A stretch of 33,918 nucleotides of DNA from Saccharopolyspora soli (GTDB lineage: Bacteria; Actinomycetota; Actinomycetes; Mycobacteriales; Pseudonocardiaceae): NCBI RefSeq assembly GCF_022678645.1, contig NZ_JALBWV010000082.1, positions 1 through 33,918 of the forward strand. The letters are read 5' to 3'. Position 1 is the stretch's first letter; the number at the start of each line of letters is the position of its first letter. The notes under the pieces were generated by a model. That model ran no database searches. It was not told the DNA's origin and saw only the letters and a list, made by a program, of their open reading frames with translations. This document shows positions 7,727-14,897 of the stretch, piece by piece. The translations under genes were made by a program, and so were the position numbers.

Positions 7727-9228
7727 CCGCCGTCGCCGAGATCATGGACTACGACGAGGTCATCGACCGGTTCGACCCGGTGCTCGGCCTCGAAGTGCAC
7801 GTGGAGCTGTCCACCAGGACGAAGATGTTCTGCGGTTGCGCGAACGTCTTCGGCGCGGAACCGAACACCCAGGTCTGCCCGGTGTGCCTGGGGCTGCCGG
7901 GTGCGCTGCCGGTGCTCAACGGCAAGGCCGTGGAGGCGGCCATCCGGATCGGGCTGGCGCTGAACTGCCAGGTCGCCGAGTGGTGCCGGTTCGCGCGGAA
8001 GAACTACTTCTACCCGGACATGCCGAAGAACTTCCAGACCTCGCAGTACGACGAGCCGATCGTCTTCGACGGTCACCTCGACGTGGTGCTCGACGACGGC
8101 GAGATCTTCCGGGTCGAAATCGAGCGGGCGCACATGGAGGAGGACACCGGCAAGTCCTTGCACGTGGGCGGCAGCACCGGCCGCATCCACGGCGCCGACT
8201 ACTCGTTGCTGGACTACAACCGGGCCGGCGTGCCGCTGATCGAGATCGTTACCAAGCCGGTCGTCGGCGCCGGGGTGCGGGCCCCGGAGGTCGCGCGGGC
8301 GTACGTCACGGCGCTGCGCGATCTGCTGCGCGCGCTGGACGTTTCGGACGTGCGGATGGACCAGGGCTCGTTGCGCTGCGACGCGAACGTGTCGCTGATG
8401 CCGAAGGGTTCGACGGAGTTCGGCACCCGCACCGAGACGAAGAACGTCAACTCGCTGCGCAGCGTGGAGCGCGCGGTGCGCTTCGAGATGCAGCGGCACG
8501 CGGCGGTGCTCGCCTCCGGCGGCACGATCCTGCAGGAGACCCGGCACTTCGACGAGTCCACCGGCAGCACTTCGGCGGGTCGCCGCAAGGAGACCTCCGA
8601 GGACTACCGCTACTTCCCGGAACCCGACCTGGTGCCGATCGCGCCGTCCCGGGAGTGGGTCGAGGAGCTGAGCAAGACCCTGCCGGAGCTGCCGTGGGAG
8701 CGGCGCAAGCGGGCCCAGGAGCAGTGGGGCCTGTCCGCAGAGGAGTTGCGCGACCTGGTGAACGCCGGGGCGTTGGAGCTGGTGGCGCAGACCGTCGACG
8801 CGGGCGCGGACTCGGGCGATGCCCGGTCCTGGTGGGTTTCCTACCTGGCGCAGCAGGCGAACACCCGTGGAGTCGAGCTCGGCGAACTCGACATCACGCC
8901 GAAGCAGGTGGCGCGGGTGATCGAGCTGGTCGCCGAGGGCAAGCTGACCAACAAGCTGGCGCGTCAGGTCGTCGACGGGGTGCTCGCCGGTGAGGGTGAG
9001 CCGGACGACGTGGTCGCGGCCCGCGGCCTGGAGGTCGTCTCCGACGACTCCGCGTTGCAGACCGCGATCGACGAGGCGCTGGCGGCGCAGCCGGACATCG
9101 CGGACAAGATCCGCGGCGGCAAGGTGCAGGCCGCGGGGGCGATCGTCGGCGCGGTCATGAAGGCCACCAAGGGCCAGGCGGACGCGAAGCGGGTCCGGGA
9201 ACTCATCCTCGCCGCCTGCGGCCAGTAA
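7723..9228 (+). CDS. gatB: glutamyl/aspartyl-tRNA amidotransferase subunit B
   Basis: The 501-residue protein is the kinase/amidotransferase subunit that binds and phosphorylates the misacylated tRNA and receives ammonia from GatA. Motifs include GLEVHVEL, the zinc-binding cysteine set CGC...CPVC (about 38-60), the 'HMEEDTGKSLH' block and 'LLDYNRAGVPLIEIVT'. The C-terminal tRNA-binding helical and YqeY-like domains end in 'GKVQAAGAIVGAVMKATKGQ'. The length is normal. The GTG start overlaps the stop of the preceding small gene and has GGGGGAGG upstream. A long-stem hairpin follows 13 bp after the stop. With gltX in the same window, the set supports indirect Gln-tRNA(Gln) synthesis in this organism. 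Confidence 0.97.
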   Translation: MTAVAEIMDYDEVIDRFDPVLGLEVHVELSTRTKMFCGCANVFGAEPNTQVCPVCLGLPGALPVLNGKAVEAAIRIGLALNCQVAEWCRFARKNYFYPDMPKNFQTSQYDEPIVFDGHLDVVLDDGEIFRVEIERAHMEEDTGKSLHVGGSTGRIHGADYSLLDYNRAGVPLIEIVTKPVVGAGVRAPEVARAYVTALRDLLRALDVSDVRMDQGSLRCDANVSLMPKGSTEFGTRTETKNVNSLRSVERAVRFEMQRHAAVLASGGTILQETRHFDESTGSTSAGRRKETSEDYRYFPEPDLVPIAPSREWVEELSKTLPELPWERRKRAQEQWGLSAEELRDLVNAGALELVAQTVDAGADSGDARSWWVSYLAQQANTRGVELGELDITPKQVARVIELVAEGKLTNKLARQVVDGVLAGEGEPDDVVAARGLEVVSDDSALQTAIDEALAAQPDIADKIRGGKVQAAGAIVGAVMKATKGQADAKRVRELILAACGQ

Positions 9229-9241
9229 CCGCGTTTTTTCC

Positions 9242-9292
9242 GAGTGAAGGGCACCTTTTACCGAGTAAGCCGGTCAAAGGTGCCCTTCACTC
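9242..9292. terminator. 17-bp stem hairpin after gatB
   Basis: Arms 9242-9258 and 9276-9292 are perfect complements, with a 17-nt loop. It lies between convergent gatB and an FAD monooxygenase and would stop both transcripts. The arm core GTGAAGGGCACCT recurs in the hairpin at 14840-14888. Confidence 0.75.
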
Positions 9293-9446
9293 TGCACGCT
9301 TTTGAGTAGCGACGTCGCACTTACTCCACAGTGGACTTCCTGGCCGGTTGTCGGCGTCGTTGCGGATCTTCGCCGGTTCCGGTTGGGAAGGCTCGTGGGT
9401 GAAAAATCCTCATTCTTACCAGACAAGTCATCTACCAGCGCGAGGG

Positions 9447-10862
9447 TTACCTGGTGACGGTCGTGGTTTGCGTGACTCTGCCGATGTAGCCGTCCGGGCG
9501 CACCAGCACCAGGGTTGCGCCGGTCACGTCGTACGCCCGCCAAGCGTCCGCAGCGGATGGGTCGATGCGGTGGACGTGCACCTCGTGGCCGGTTTCCGGT
9601 GGTTCCGCGTCGAATGCCAGCAGCGTCCAGTGCGGGCCCCGGAACAGGTCGAAGAGGCGAACCGGTTGGCCGTCCTGGTCGCGCACCGGCGAATCCGGCG
9701 CCCGGTCGCCCGCCCGCACGCGACCGGGTTCCGGCCGGTCGTCGCGCGCCAGCGGGCCGCCGCGGTAGGAGATGTCCAGCTGCTGGGTCTCGGTTCCGCG
9801 GCGATGCGCGTCCGCGTGGCCCTCGGTGTACTTGCGCAGGAGTTCCGTGCTGATGCCGAGCACCGACGCGGCCACCGGCAGCCGTTCCGCCTCGTAGCTG
9901 TCGAGTAGGTCGGGTGCCCCGTCGGCGAGTTTCCAGCCGAGGTTGTAGGCGTCCTGCACGCCGGTGTTCAGGCCCTGCCCGCCGGTCGGCGGGTGCACGT
10001 GCGCGGCGTCTCCGGCGAGGAAGACGCGTCCCTGCCGGAAACGCCGCACCATCCGCACGTTCGGCCGCCACACCGTGGACCAGGTCAGATCGTGCAACCG
10101 GAGATCCGCGCCTCCTGAGTATCTGTCGAGCAGCCGTTGCAGGTCAGACAGGGTGGCGCGAGGTTTCCAGCCGTCGGGCAGCGCCGCGCTGCACTGGAAC
10201 GAGTCGGTGCCGGGCAGCGGGGTCAGGGCGATGCCTTGAGTGGGGTCCTCGGCCGCGCCGAACCAGTGTCCGCAGGTGCGGTCCAGCCCGGTGGCCCGCA
10301 CATCGCCGAATAGCATCCGGATGGAATCGTCGGTCTCCCCAGCGAAATCGATGCCGAGGGCCTTGCGGACCGTGCTGCGGCCACCGTCCGCACCGACCAC
10401 GAACTCGGTGCGCACCGTAGCGGTGCTCAGCGTCGTGGTCACGCCGCGCGAGTCCTGTTCGCACCCGAGGAATTCGGTACCCCATTCGACCTGGACACCG
10501 AGCTGCGCCAGCCGGTTTCGCAGGATTTCCTCGGTGCGCCACTGCGGAAGCATCCACGGGTTGGGGTGTGGGATGTCGGGCGTTGGCTCGACCGGCTCGG
10601 TCATCCGGTACTCGCCGACGTACTCGCCACCGACGTGTGCGCGGACCGGGGCTGGTGGCGCACCGCTGCTGAGCACCTCGTCGAGCACCCCGAGATCGTC
10701 GAAGACCTCCAGGGTGCGTGGTTGCAGGCCGTCGCCCCGGGAACCGATCGGCGGTTGCGGGGCGGCATCCACGATGCGGCAGGCGATGTCGCGCCGGGCG
10801 AGTTCGATGCCCAGCGTCAAGCCGGTGGGACCGGCTCCGGCGATCAGCACTCGGGTGTCCAT
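9447..10862 (-). CDS. FAD-dependent aromatic monooxygenase (PHBH fold)
   Basis: The 471-residue flavoprotein has the three class A hydroxylase fingerprints. These are GAGPTG near residue 8 (Rossmann FAD binding), a DG motif in 'VVGADGGRSTVRKALG', and the GD motif in 'RVFLAGDAAHVHPPTGGQG'. A thioredoxin-like C-terminal extension follows, as in phenol and PcpB-type hydroxylases. Such enzymes insert one oxygen atom into aromatic substrates using NAD(P)H and O2; the substrate here is unknown, and drug-inactivating relatives exist. The ATG at 10862 has AAGGAG 6 nt upstream. The gene is divergent from a TetR regulator with a palindromic operator between them, so it is probably induced by its substrate or a related compound. 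Confidence 0.92.
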   Translation of the reverse strand: MDTRVLIAGAGPTGLTLGIELARRDIACRIVDAAPQPPIGSRGDGLQPRTLEVFDDLGVLDEVLSSGAPPAPVRAHVGGEYVGEYRMTEPVEPTPDIPHPNPWMLPQWRTEEILRNRLAQLGVQVEWGTEFLGCEQDSRGVTTTLSTATVRTEFVVGADGGRSTVRKALGIDFAGETDDSIRMLFGDVRATGLDRTCGHWFGAAEDPTQGIALTPLPGTDSFQCSAALPDGWKPRATLSDLQRLLDRYSGGADLRLHDLTWSTVWRPNVRMVRRFRQGRVFLAGDAAHVHPPTGGQGLNTGVQDAYNLGWKLADGAPDLLDSYEAERLPVAASVLGISTELLRKYTEGHADAHRRGTETQQLDISYRGGPLARDDRPEPGRVRAGDRAPDSPVRDQDGQPVRLFDLFRGPHWTLLAFDAEPPETGHEVHVHRIDPSAADAWRAYDVTGATLVLVRPDGYIGRVTQTTTVTR

Positions 10863-10879
10863 CCATCACTCCTTAATGA

Positions 10880-10907
10880 ACTGAAATTCAGTGAATTTAG
10901 ATTCAGT
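10880..10907. promoter_or_regulatory. probable TetR operator between monooxygenase and regulator
   Basis: The 13-bp palindrome ACTGAA-A-TTCAGT (10880-10892) overlaps a second dyad TGAAT-TTAG-ATTCA (10892-10905). This AT-rich patch sits between divergent genes, 18 bp from the monooxygenase start and 41 bp from the TetR start. The arrangement is classic for an autoregulated TetR operator. Confidence 0.65.
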
Positions 10908-10947
10908 ATGTGGCTTGCTAGCGTTCTCCGTCAAGGAGAGGAGTGCG

Positions 10948-11541
10948 ATGCCGGGCAACCGAAAGGCGAAGGCCGCCGAGACCGAGGCCGCGCTGAAGGC
11001 GGCGGCGCGGCGGGTCTTCGATCGGATCGGGTACCTGAACACCAAGATCACCGACATCACGGCGGAGGCCGGTCGCGCCGCCGGGTCGTTCTACAACCAC
11101 TTCGCCAGCAAGGAAGAACTGCTGGAGTCGCTGCTCGCGGACATGCGCGCGGCCAGCGACCAGATCGTCGAAACCGACTCGACGCACGATCCGGACTTCA
11201 CCAACCGCGAGGCCATCCGCTGGCACATCGCGCAGTACTGGCGGTTCTTCCGCGCCAACCAGAGCGTGGTCATCGCATTGCAGCAGGCTGCGCTGGTGGA
11301 CCAGCGGTTCGCCGACCGCCTGTCGACCCTGCTGGAACCGGATCTCCGGGATCTGGCGGACCACATCCGCCAAGCCGGGGTGGCGGAGCCGGTGGCGGTC
11401 GCGTTCGCGGTGTCCTCGATGTGGCACCAGTTCACCTACGCGCTCCTGGTGGACCGGAACCCGTTGGTCGAGGGGATCACCGACGACGAGGCGATCGAAT
11501 TGCTCACCGATCTGACGCACCGCGGGCTGAGCGGCAAGTGA
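10948..11541 (+). CDS. TetR-family transcriptional regulator
   Basis: The 197-residue protein has an N-terminal TetR helix-turn-helix (about residues 10-57: AAARRVFDRIGYLNTKITDI, then AGRAAGSFYNHFASKEELLE). A helical ligand-binding domain of normal length follows. I start at ATG 10948 because AAGGAG and GAGGAG precede it; an in-frame GTG at 10891 lies inside the operator and lacks a ribosome site. It is divergent from the FAD monooxygenase and most likely represses both genes until an inducer binds. It converges on the lipoprotein gene, with two small hairpins in the 67-bp gap. The ligand is unknown. Confidence 0.93.
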   Translation: MPGNRKAKAAETEAALKAAARRVFDRIGYLNTKITDITAEAGRAAGSFYNHFASKEELLESLLADMRAASDQIVETDSTHDPDFTNREAIRWHIAQYWRFFRANQSVVIALQQAALVDQRFADRLSTLLEPDLRDLADHIRQAGVAEPVAVAFAVSSMWHQFTYALLVDRNPLVEGITDDEAIELLTDLTHRGLSGK

Positions 11542-11590
11542 CCACTGGTGTCCCCAGTGGACACATCTGCCGCTACCCGTCGGGTGGCGG
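11542..11590. terminator. two hairpins between convergent genes
   Basis: CCACTGG (11542-11548) pairs with CCAGTGG (11554-11560), and CCGCTACCC (11570-11578) pairs with GGGTGGCGG (11582-11590) with one wobble. Neither has a T tract. They fill the gap between the TetR gene and the converging lipoprotein gene. Confidence 0.45.
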
Positions 11591-11608
11591 AGGACGTGAC
11601 TTCGCGGC

Positions 11609-12769
11609 TCAGTCCTTGCCCGCGGTGCCGCCGGACGGGGGTTCGATGCGCAGTGCTCGGTCGTCGCTGGAGACCGGTCGGCCGCCGTCCTTGTTCGCGG
11701 TGCCCAGCCACACCAGCCCGTCCGGGCCGAGCGCCGCCGCGGAGAACCGACCGTAGGTGTTCTCCATGACCTTCGTCGGCTGGCCGGTGAAGCTGCCGTC
11801 CGGCGCCGGGTGCAGGGTGTACAGCGCGGCTGCGTCGCGAAGCGCCACCACCACCGTCGACGGATCGGCGACGCAACCGGCCACGCCGGGCCGTTCCGCC
11901 CAGGTCCACGCCGGGGAGCCCAGCGGTTGCCCGAACCGCACCCGGTACAGCACGTCCTGGCCCTCGATGTGGTCGGTCACCCAGTACATGCCCATCGCGG
12001 GCGTGCCGCACAGCCCGCCCGGTGCGGTCAACCCGGCGGCGACCACCGGTGACTTCGGATCCGGGTTGCCTTCGGCTGGTCTGCCGAAACCGTCGATGCG
12101 CAGCACCTTCCCGGCCAGCGACTGCGAGTTCGCGGCGTTCGCCGGGCTGCCCGCGTTGCCGGTCGCGACGAGCAGCGCGCCCTGGCCGTCGTCGACCATC
12201 GCCCCGGAGTTGCCCGCCGCCCCCTTCGGGATGCCGGTCAGCACGGGCTTTGGCCGGTCACCGGCCGCGACCCGGACGACCCGGTTGTCGCTGCTGGTCG
12301 TGACGTAGGCGTAGAACAGTTCGTCCTCGTGGTAGCTGGGCGACAGGGCGAGTCCGGTGAGCCCACCACCGCCACTCGGATCGACCGGAATCCGGGCCAG
12401 CTCAACGGGTTCCTGGCCGCGCTGCACGCGCAGCACCCGCCCGGTGGCCCGCTCGCCGACCAGCGCGCTCTGACCGTCGGGCAACACCACCATCGCGCCG
12501 ACCGGATCGAGGCAGGTGGCGACCACTGCCGGATCCGGATCCTCGCAACCCGTCGGCTGCGGGGGCGCCTGCGGCGACGAGGGGCGGCTCTCCGTCGGCG
12601 GTGGCTCGCCCTCGATCGACGGTTGCGGCCCGGCCTGCGGTTCCAGCGACGGTTGATCGCCCCACGGCCTCGGGTGTTCGTCCGGGAACTGTGCGCAGCC
12701 CGCCAGCAGCGTGCCGAGCACTGCCGTCATGCTCAGCAGAAGATGACGCATGCGAAACGTGGCTGCCAC
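11609..12769 (-). CDS. lppZ: glucose/sorbosone dehydrogenase-like lipoprotein (LppZ type)
   Basis: The protein (386 residues from the GTG at 12769) starts with a lipoprotein signal: a basic n-region, a hydrophobic core and the lipobox LLAGC, with a Pro/Glu-rich linker after the lipidated Cys. The body is a beta-propeller like soluble PQQ sugar dehydrogenases: 'PVGAMVVLPDGQSALVGERA', 'GGLTGLALSPSYHEDELFY' and 'QSLAGKVLRIDGFGRP'. In that family the catalytic His lies in an HNGG-like motif; here the site reads GNSGAM, so catalysis is doubtful. M. tuberculosis LppZ (Rv3006), also next to a DoxX gene, is the likely counterpart from recalled synteny. The GTG start has a TAGGCT box 8 nt upstream and no ribosome site, suggesting a leaderless message. 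ATG 12751 is the alternative. Confidence 0.82.
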   Translation of the reverse strand: MAATFRMRHLLLSMTAVLGTLLAGCAQFPDEHPRPWGDQPSLEPQAGPQPSIEGEPPPTESRPSSPQAPPQPTGCEDPDPAVVATCLDPVGAMVVLPDGQSALVGERATGRVLRVQRGQEPVELARIPVDPSGGGGLTGLALSPSYHEDELFYAYVTTSSDNRVVRVAAGDRPKPVLTGIPKGAAGNSGAMVDDGQGALLVATGNAGSPANAANSQSLAGKVLRIDGFGRPAEGNPDPKSPVVAAGLTAPGGLCGTPAMGMYWVTDHIEGQDVLYRVRFGQPLGSPAWTWAERPGVAGCVADPSTVVVALRDAAALYTLHPAPDGSFTGQPTKVMENTYGRFSAAALGPDGLVWLGTANKDGGRPVSSDDRALRIEPPSGGTAGKD

Positions 12770-12777
12770 GACGACCG

Positions 12778-12783
12778 AGCCTA
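12778..12783 (-). promoter_or_regulatory. -10 box TAGGCT of the lipoprotein gene
   Basis: Read on the reverse strand, TAGGCT ends 8 nt before the GTG at 12769. The spacing equals that of the DoxX gene and supports a leaderless start. Confidence 0.45.
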
Positions 12784-12939
12784 ACGGGCCACGGGTAAAC
12801 CGCGGGTGAGACACCATGTCTGCCCGAAGCCGACCCGCGCAGGGGATACTCGAAACCCGGCCTTCCGCGATGCGGAAGTCGGCGTCGGCGAATCGCGGTC
12901 GCCTCGGCGGCGCGGACTTGGGAAGGAATCCCCAGGCTG

Positions 12940-13890
12940 TCAGGGCCTCGGGTGTTCGGTGCGGCGGCGGAGGCCCGGCTCCGGGGTTCGAACTCGGATG
13001 CGCCGCACCGTCGGCGGTGGTGGGTCGATGCCGAGGCGGGCGCACTCGACCGCCTCGACCCGGCGCAGCAGCAGGGCGAGCTCGTCCCGCACCACTTCCG
13101 GGGCTTCGAACGGGATGAAGTGCGAGGTCGGCAACATCCGCACCCGAGCCTGCGGCAGTGCCGCCACCGCGCGCGCGACGCTGCCGAAGTCCGCCAGCAC
13201 GTCGTGCTGCCCGGCGAGCACGGTCAGCGGACAGCTCAGCTCGACCACCCGCGTCCGGGCCGCCGCGCTCCAGGCCAGGCTCAGCTCGGCGTGCCACCGC
13301 CAGTCGTGGGGCAGCAACTGCCGCAGCGCCGCCGCGGCAGCCGACCGGTCCGCATCGGGGCTCATCAGACCGCTGTAGCGCCAGAGTTGCGTGGCGAGAT
13401 CGGTGATGGGCAGCCGGGAGGTGATCGATTCCAGCAGTCCGCCGGTGAGCCGCAGCGAAGCGGAGCCGCTCGCGGCGAGCAGCCGTCGGACGATTTCGGG
13501 GACGCCGAGCGCGCCGAGCAGCGCGTCCGCGGCTGCGGTCGGCGGGCCAGCGAGCAGCAGCAATCCGCGCACCCGATCCGAGAACCGCCGGGCGAGTTCC
13601 ACCGCCACCACCGTGCCAGCGGACCAGCCGACGACCGTGCACTCCTTGACCCCGGCCGCTTCCAGCACGCCCAGCGCGTCGTCGACATGGTCGCTCAACG
13701 TGTTCGCGGGATTGCCCGGCGGACACCAGCTCAACATCCGGGCCGACGAATCCACCGGCAGCAGCTCCGCCGAACCAAGCTCGGGGCACACCAGAACCGC
13801 CTGCCGACCCACTCCGGTCTCGTCCGGCCACCCCCGCAACGCGAAACCACCTGCGGAAACGTCGAACTCCCGGAATGTTTGGTCCACCAT
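12940..13890 (-). CDS. alpha/beta hydrolase
   Basis: The 316-residue protein has the alpha/beta-hydrolase fold. The nucleophile elbow is GWSAG (about residue 90), the acid is probably the Asp in 'LAGQHDVLADF', and the His lies in 'LPTSHFIPFEAPE'. Substrate is unknown; the fold covers esterases, lipases and others. I start at ATG 13890 because GGGGAG precedes it at a good distance. A TTG at 13944 would add 18 proline-rich residues without a ribosome site. It runs in the same direction as the lipoprotein gene, 170 bp upstream of it, and diverges from the DoxX gene. The C-terminus is unusually rich in Arg and Pro. Confidence 0.88.
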   Translation of the reverse strand: MVDQTFREFDVSAGGFALRGWPDETGVGRQAVLVCPELGSAELLPVDSSARMLSWCPPGNPANTLSDHVDDALGVLEAAGVKECTVVGWSAGTVVAVELARRFSDRVRGLLLLAGPPTAAADALLGALGVPEIVRRLLAASGSASLRLTGGLLESITSRLPITDLATQLWRYSGLMSPDADRSAAAAALRQLLPHDWRWHAELSLAWSAAARTRVVELSCPLTVLAGQHDVLADFGSVARAVAALPQARVRMLPTSHFIPFEAPEVVRDELALLLRRVEAVECARLGIDPPPPTVRRIRVRTPEPGLRRRTEHPRP

Positions 13891-14000
13891 CGAACCATTC
13901 TCCCCTAACGGGGGACCCGGTGGCCGAGGCGTGGTATCGAACAAATCACGTGTCGGGAAGGTTTTGCCGGAAAAGCTCGCACGTTGGGGTGACCATGCCC

Positions 14001-14006
14001 TAGCCT
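14001..14006 (+). promoter_or_regulatory. -10 box TAGCCT of the DoxX gene
   Basis: TAGCCT ends 8 nt before the GTG at 14015, with no ribosome site between. It fits a leaderless transcript. Confidence 0.45.
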
Positions 14007-14014
14007 CGTCCGGC

Positions 14015-14776
14015 GTGAGGATTCACGACGATCGCCCCGGCGGTGCGGGCGGCTACCCCGACGATCGCAGCTACGGCGCGCACGCCCAGCAGCCTCCTGC
14101 TGGGACGGCCGCGCAGGGTGCACCCGGTGCCCGGAGCACGCAGAGCCTCGGTGCGCAGAAGTACAACTACTACGACGACGATGACGGCTACAGCGACGCC
14201 GAAGCCACGTCGATGGTCAGTCAGCGCAACGCTCCGTCCGAGTACTACGACGAGCTCGGCAACACGCGCAAGCCGTTCGCCTGGAACGCGGGCACCGACA
14301 TCGGTCTGCTGATCCTGAGATTGGCGCTCGGCGGAATCTTCCTCGCGCACGGTGCGCAGAAGCTCTTCGGCGCGCTCGGCGGTCCGGGACCGGACGGTTT
14401 CGCCGAGGTGCTGGGCGACATGGGCTTCCAGCAGAACGCGATGCTGGCCCTGGTCACCGGAGGCACCGAGCTGGGAGCTGGCGCGCTGCTGGTGCTCGGC
14501 CTGTTCACCCCGCTGGCCGCCGCCGGGGTCGTCGGCGTGATGGCCAACGCGGTCTTCGTCAAGCTAGGCGCCGGATTCTTCGCCGCTTCAGGCGGTTTCG
14601 AGCTGGAGGCGACGCTGGGCGTGCTGGGCCTGGGGTTGATGTTCACCGGACCTGGCCGAGTGGCGTTGGACTACGGACGCGTGTGGTTCCGCCGCCCGCT
14701 GGTCTTCGGGTTCATCAGCCTGATCATCGCGCTCGCCGCCGCGGCGGCGGTCCTGCTCCTGTTCCACCGCCCCTGA
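14015..14776 (+). CDS. DoxX-family membrane protein with acidic N-terminal tail
   Basis: The 253-residue protein has about 90 hydrophilic, disorder-like residues, including a Tyr/Asp cluster (YNYYDDDDGYSD). A DoxX domain of four membrane helices follows: 'DIGLLILRLALGGIFLAHG', 'NAMLALVTGGTELGAGALLV', 'AAAGVVGVMANAVFVKLGA' and a last pair ending 'FGFISLIIALAAAAAVLLLF'. The gene is next to the LppZ-like gene, as Rv3005c is next to lppZ. Rv3005c has been reported as part of a membrane oxidoreductase complex with superoxide dismutase and a thiosulfate sulfurtransferase. The GTG at 14015 was chosen for its TANNNT box 8 nt upstream; the frame stays open much further upstream but overlaps the divergent hydrolase. 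Two strong hairpins follow the stop. Confidence 0.85.
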   Translation: MRIHDDRPGGAGGYPDDRSYGAHAQQPPAGTAAQGAPGARSTQSLGAQKYNYYDDDDGYSDAEATSMVSQRNAPSEYYDELGNTRKPFAWNAGTDIGLLILRLALGGIFLAHGAQKLFGALGGPGPDGFAEVLGDMGFQQNAMLALVTGGTELGAGALLVLGLFTPLAAAGVVGVMANAVFVKLGAGFFAASGGFELEATLGVLGLGLMFTGPGRVALDYGRVWFRRPLVFGFISLIIALAAAAAVLLLFHRP

Positions 14777-14787
14777 CCGCAAGGCCG

Positions 14788-14824
14788 AAAACGGGCCCGC
14801 GCAACGAAGCGCCGGGCCCGTTTT
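14788..14824 (+). terminator. intrinsic terminator after the DoxX gene
   Basis: AAAACGGGCCCG (14788-14799) and CGGGCCCGTTTT (14813-14824) form a 12-bp stem with a 13-nt loop that ends in T residues. It lies 11 bp after the stop. Confidence 0.8.
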
Positions 14825-14839
14825 CACTTTCGGGTGAAG

Positions 14840-14888
14840 GGTGAGGGGCACCTGTGACCCAATAACTGGGTCACAGGTGCCCCTCACC
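14840..14888. terminator. 22-bp perfect hairpin between DoxX gene and ilvD
   Basis: Arms 14840-14861 and 14867-14888 pair perfectly around the loop ATAAC. It lies 9 bp from the ilvD stop and acts best as the ilvD terminator, with T residues following on the reverse strand side being absent. Its core GTGAGGGGCACCT matches the gatB hairpin. Confidence 0.75.
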
Positions 14889-14897
14889 TCGAAAAAT

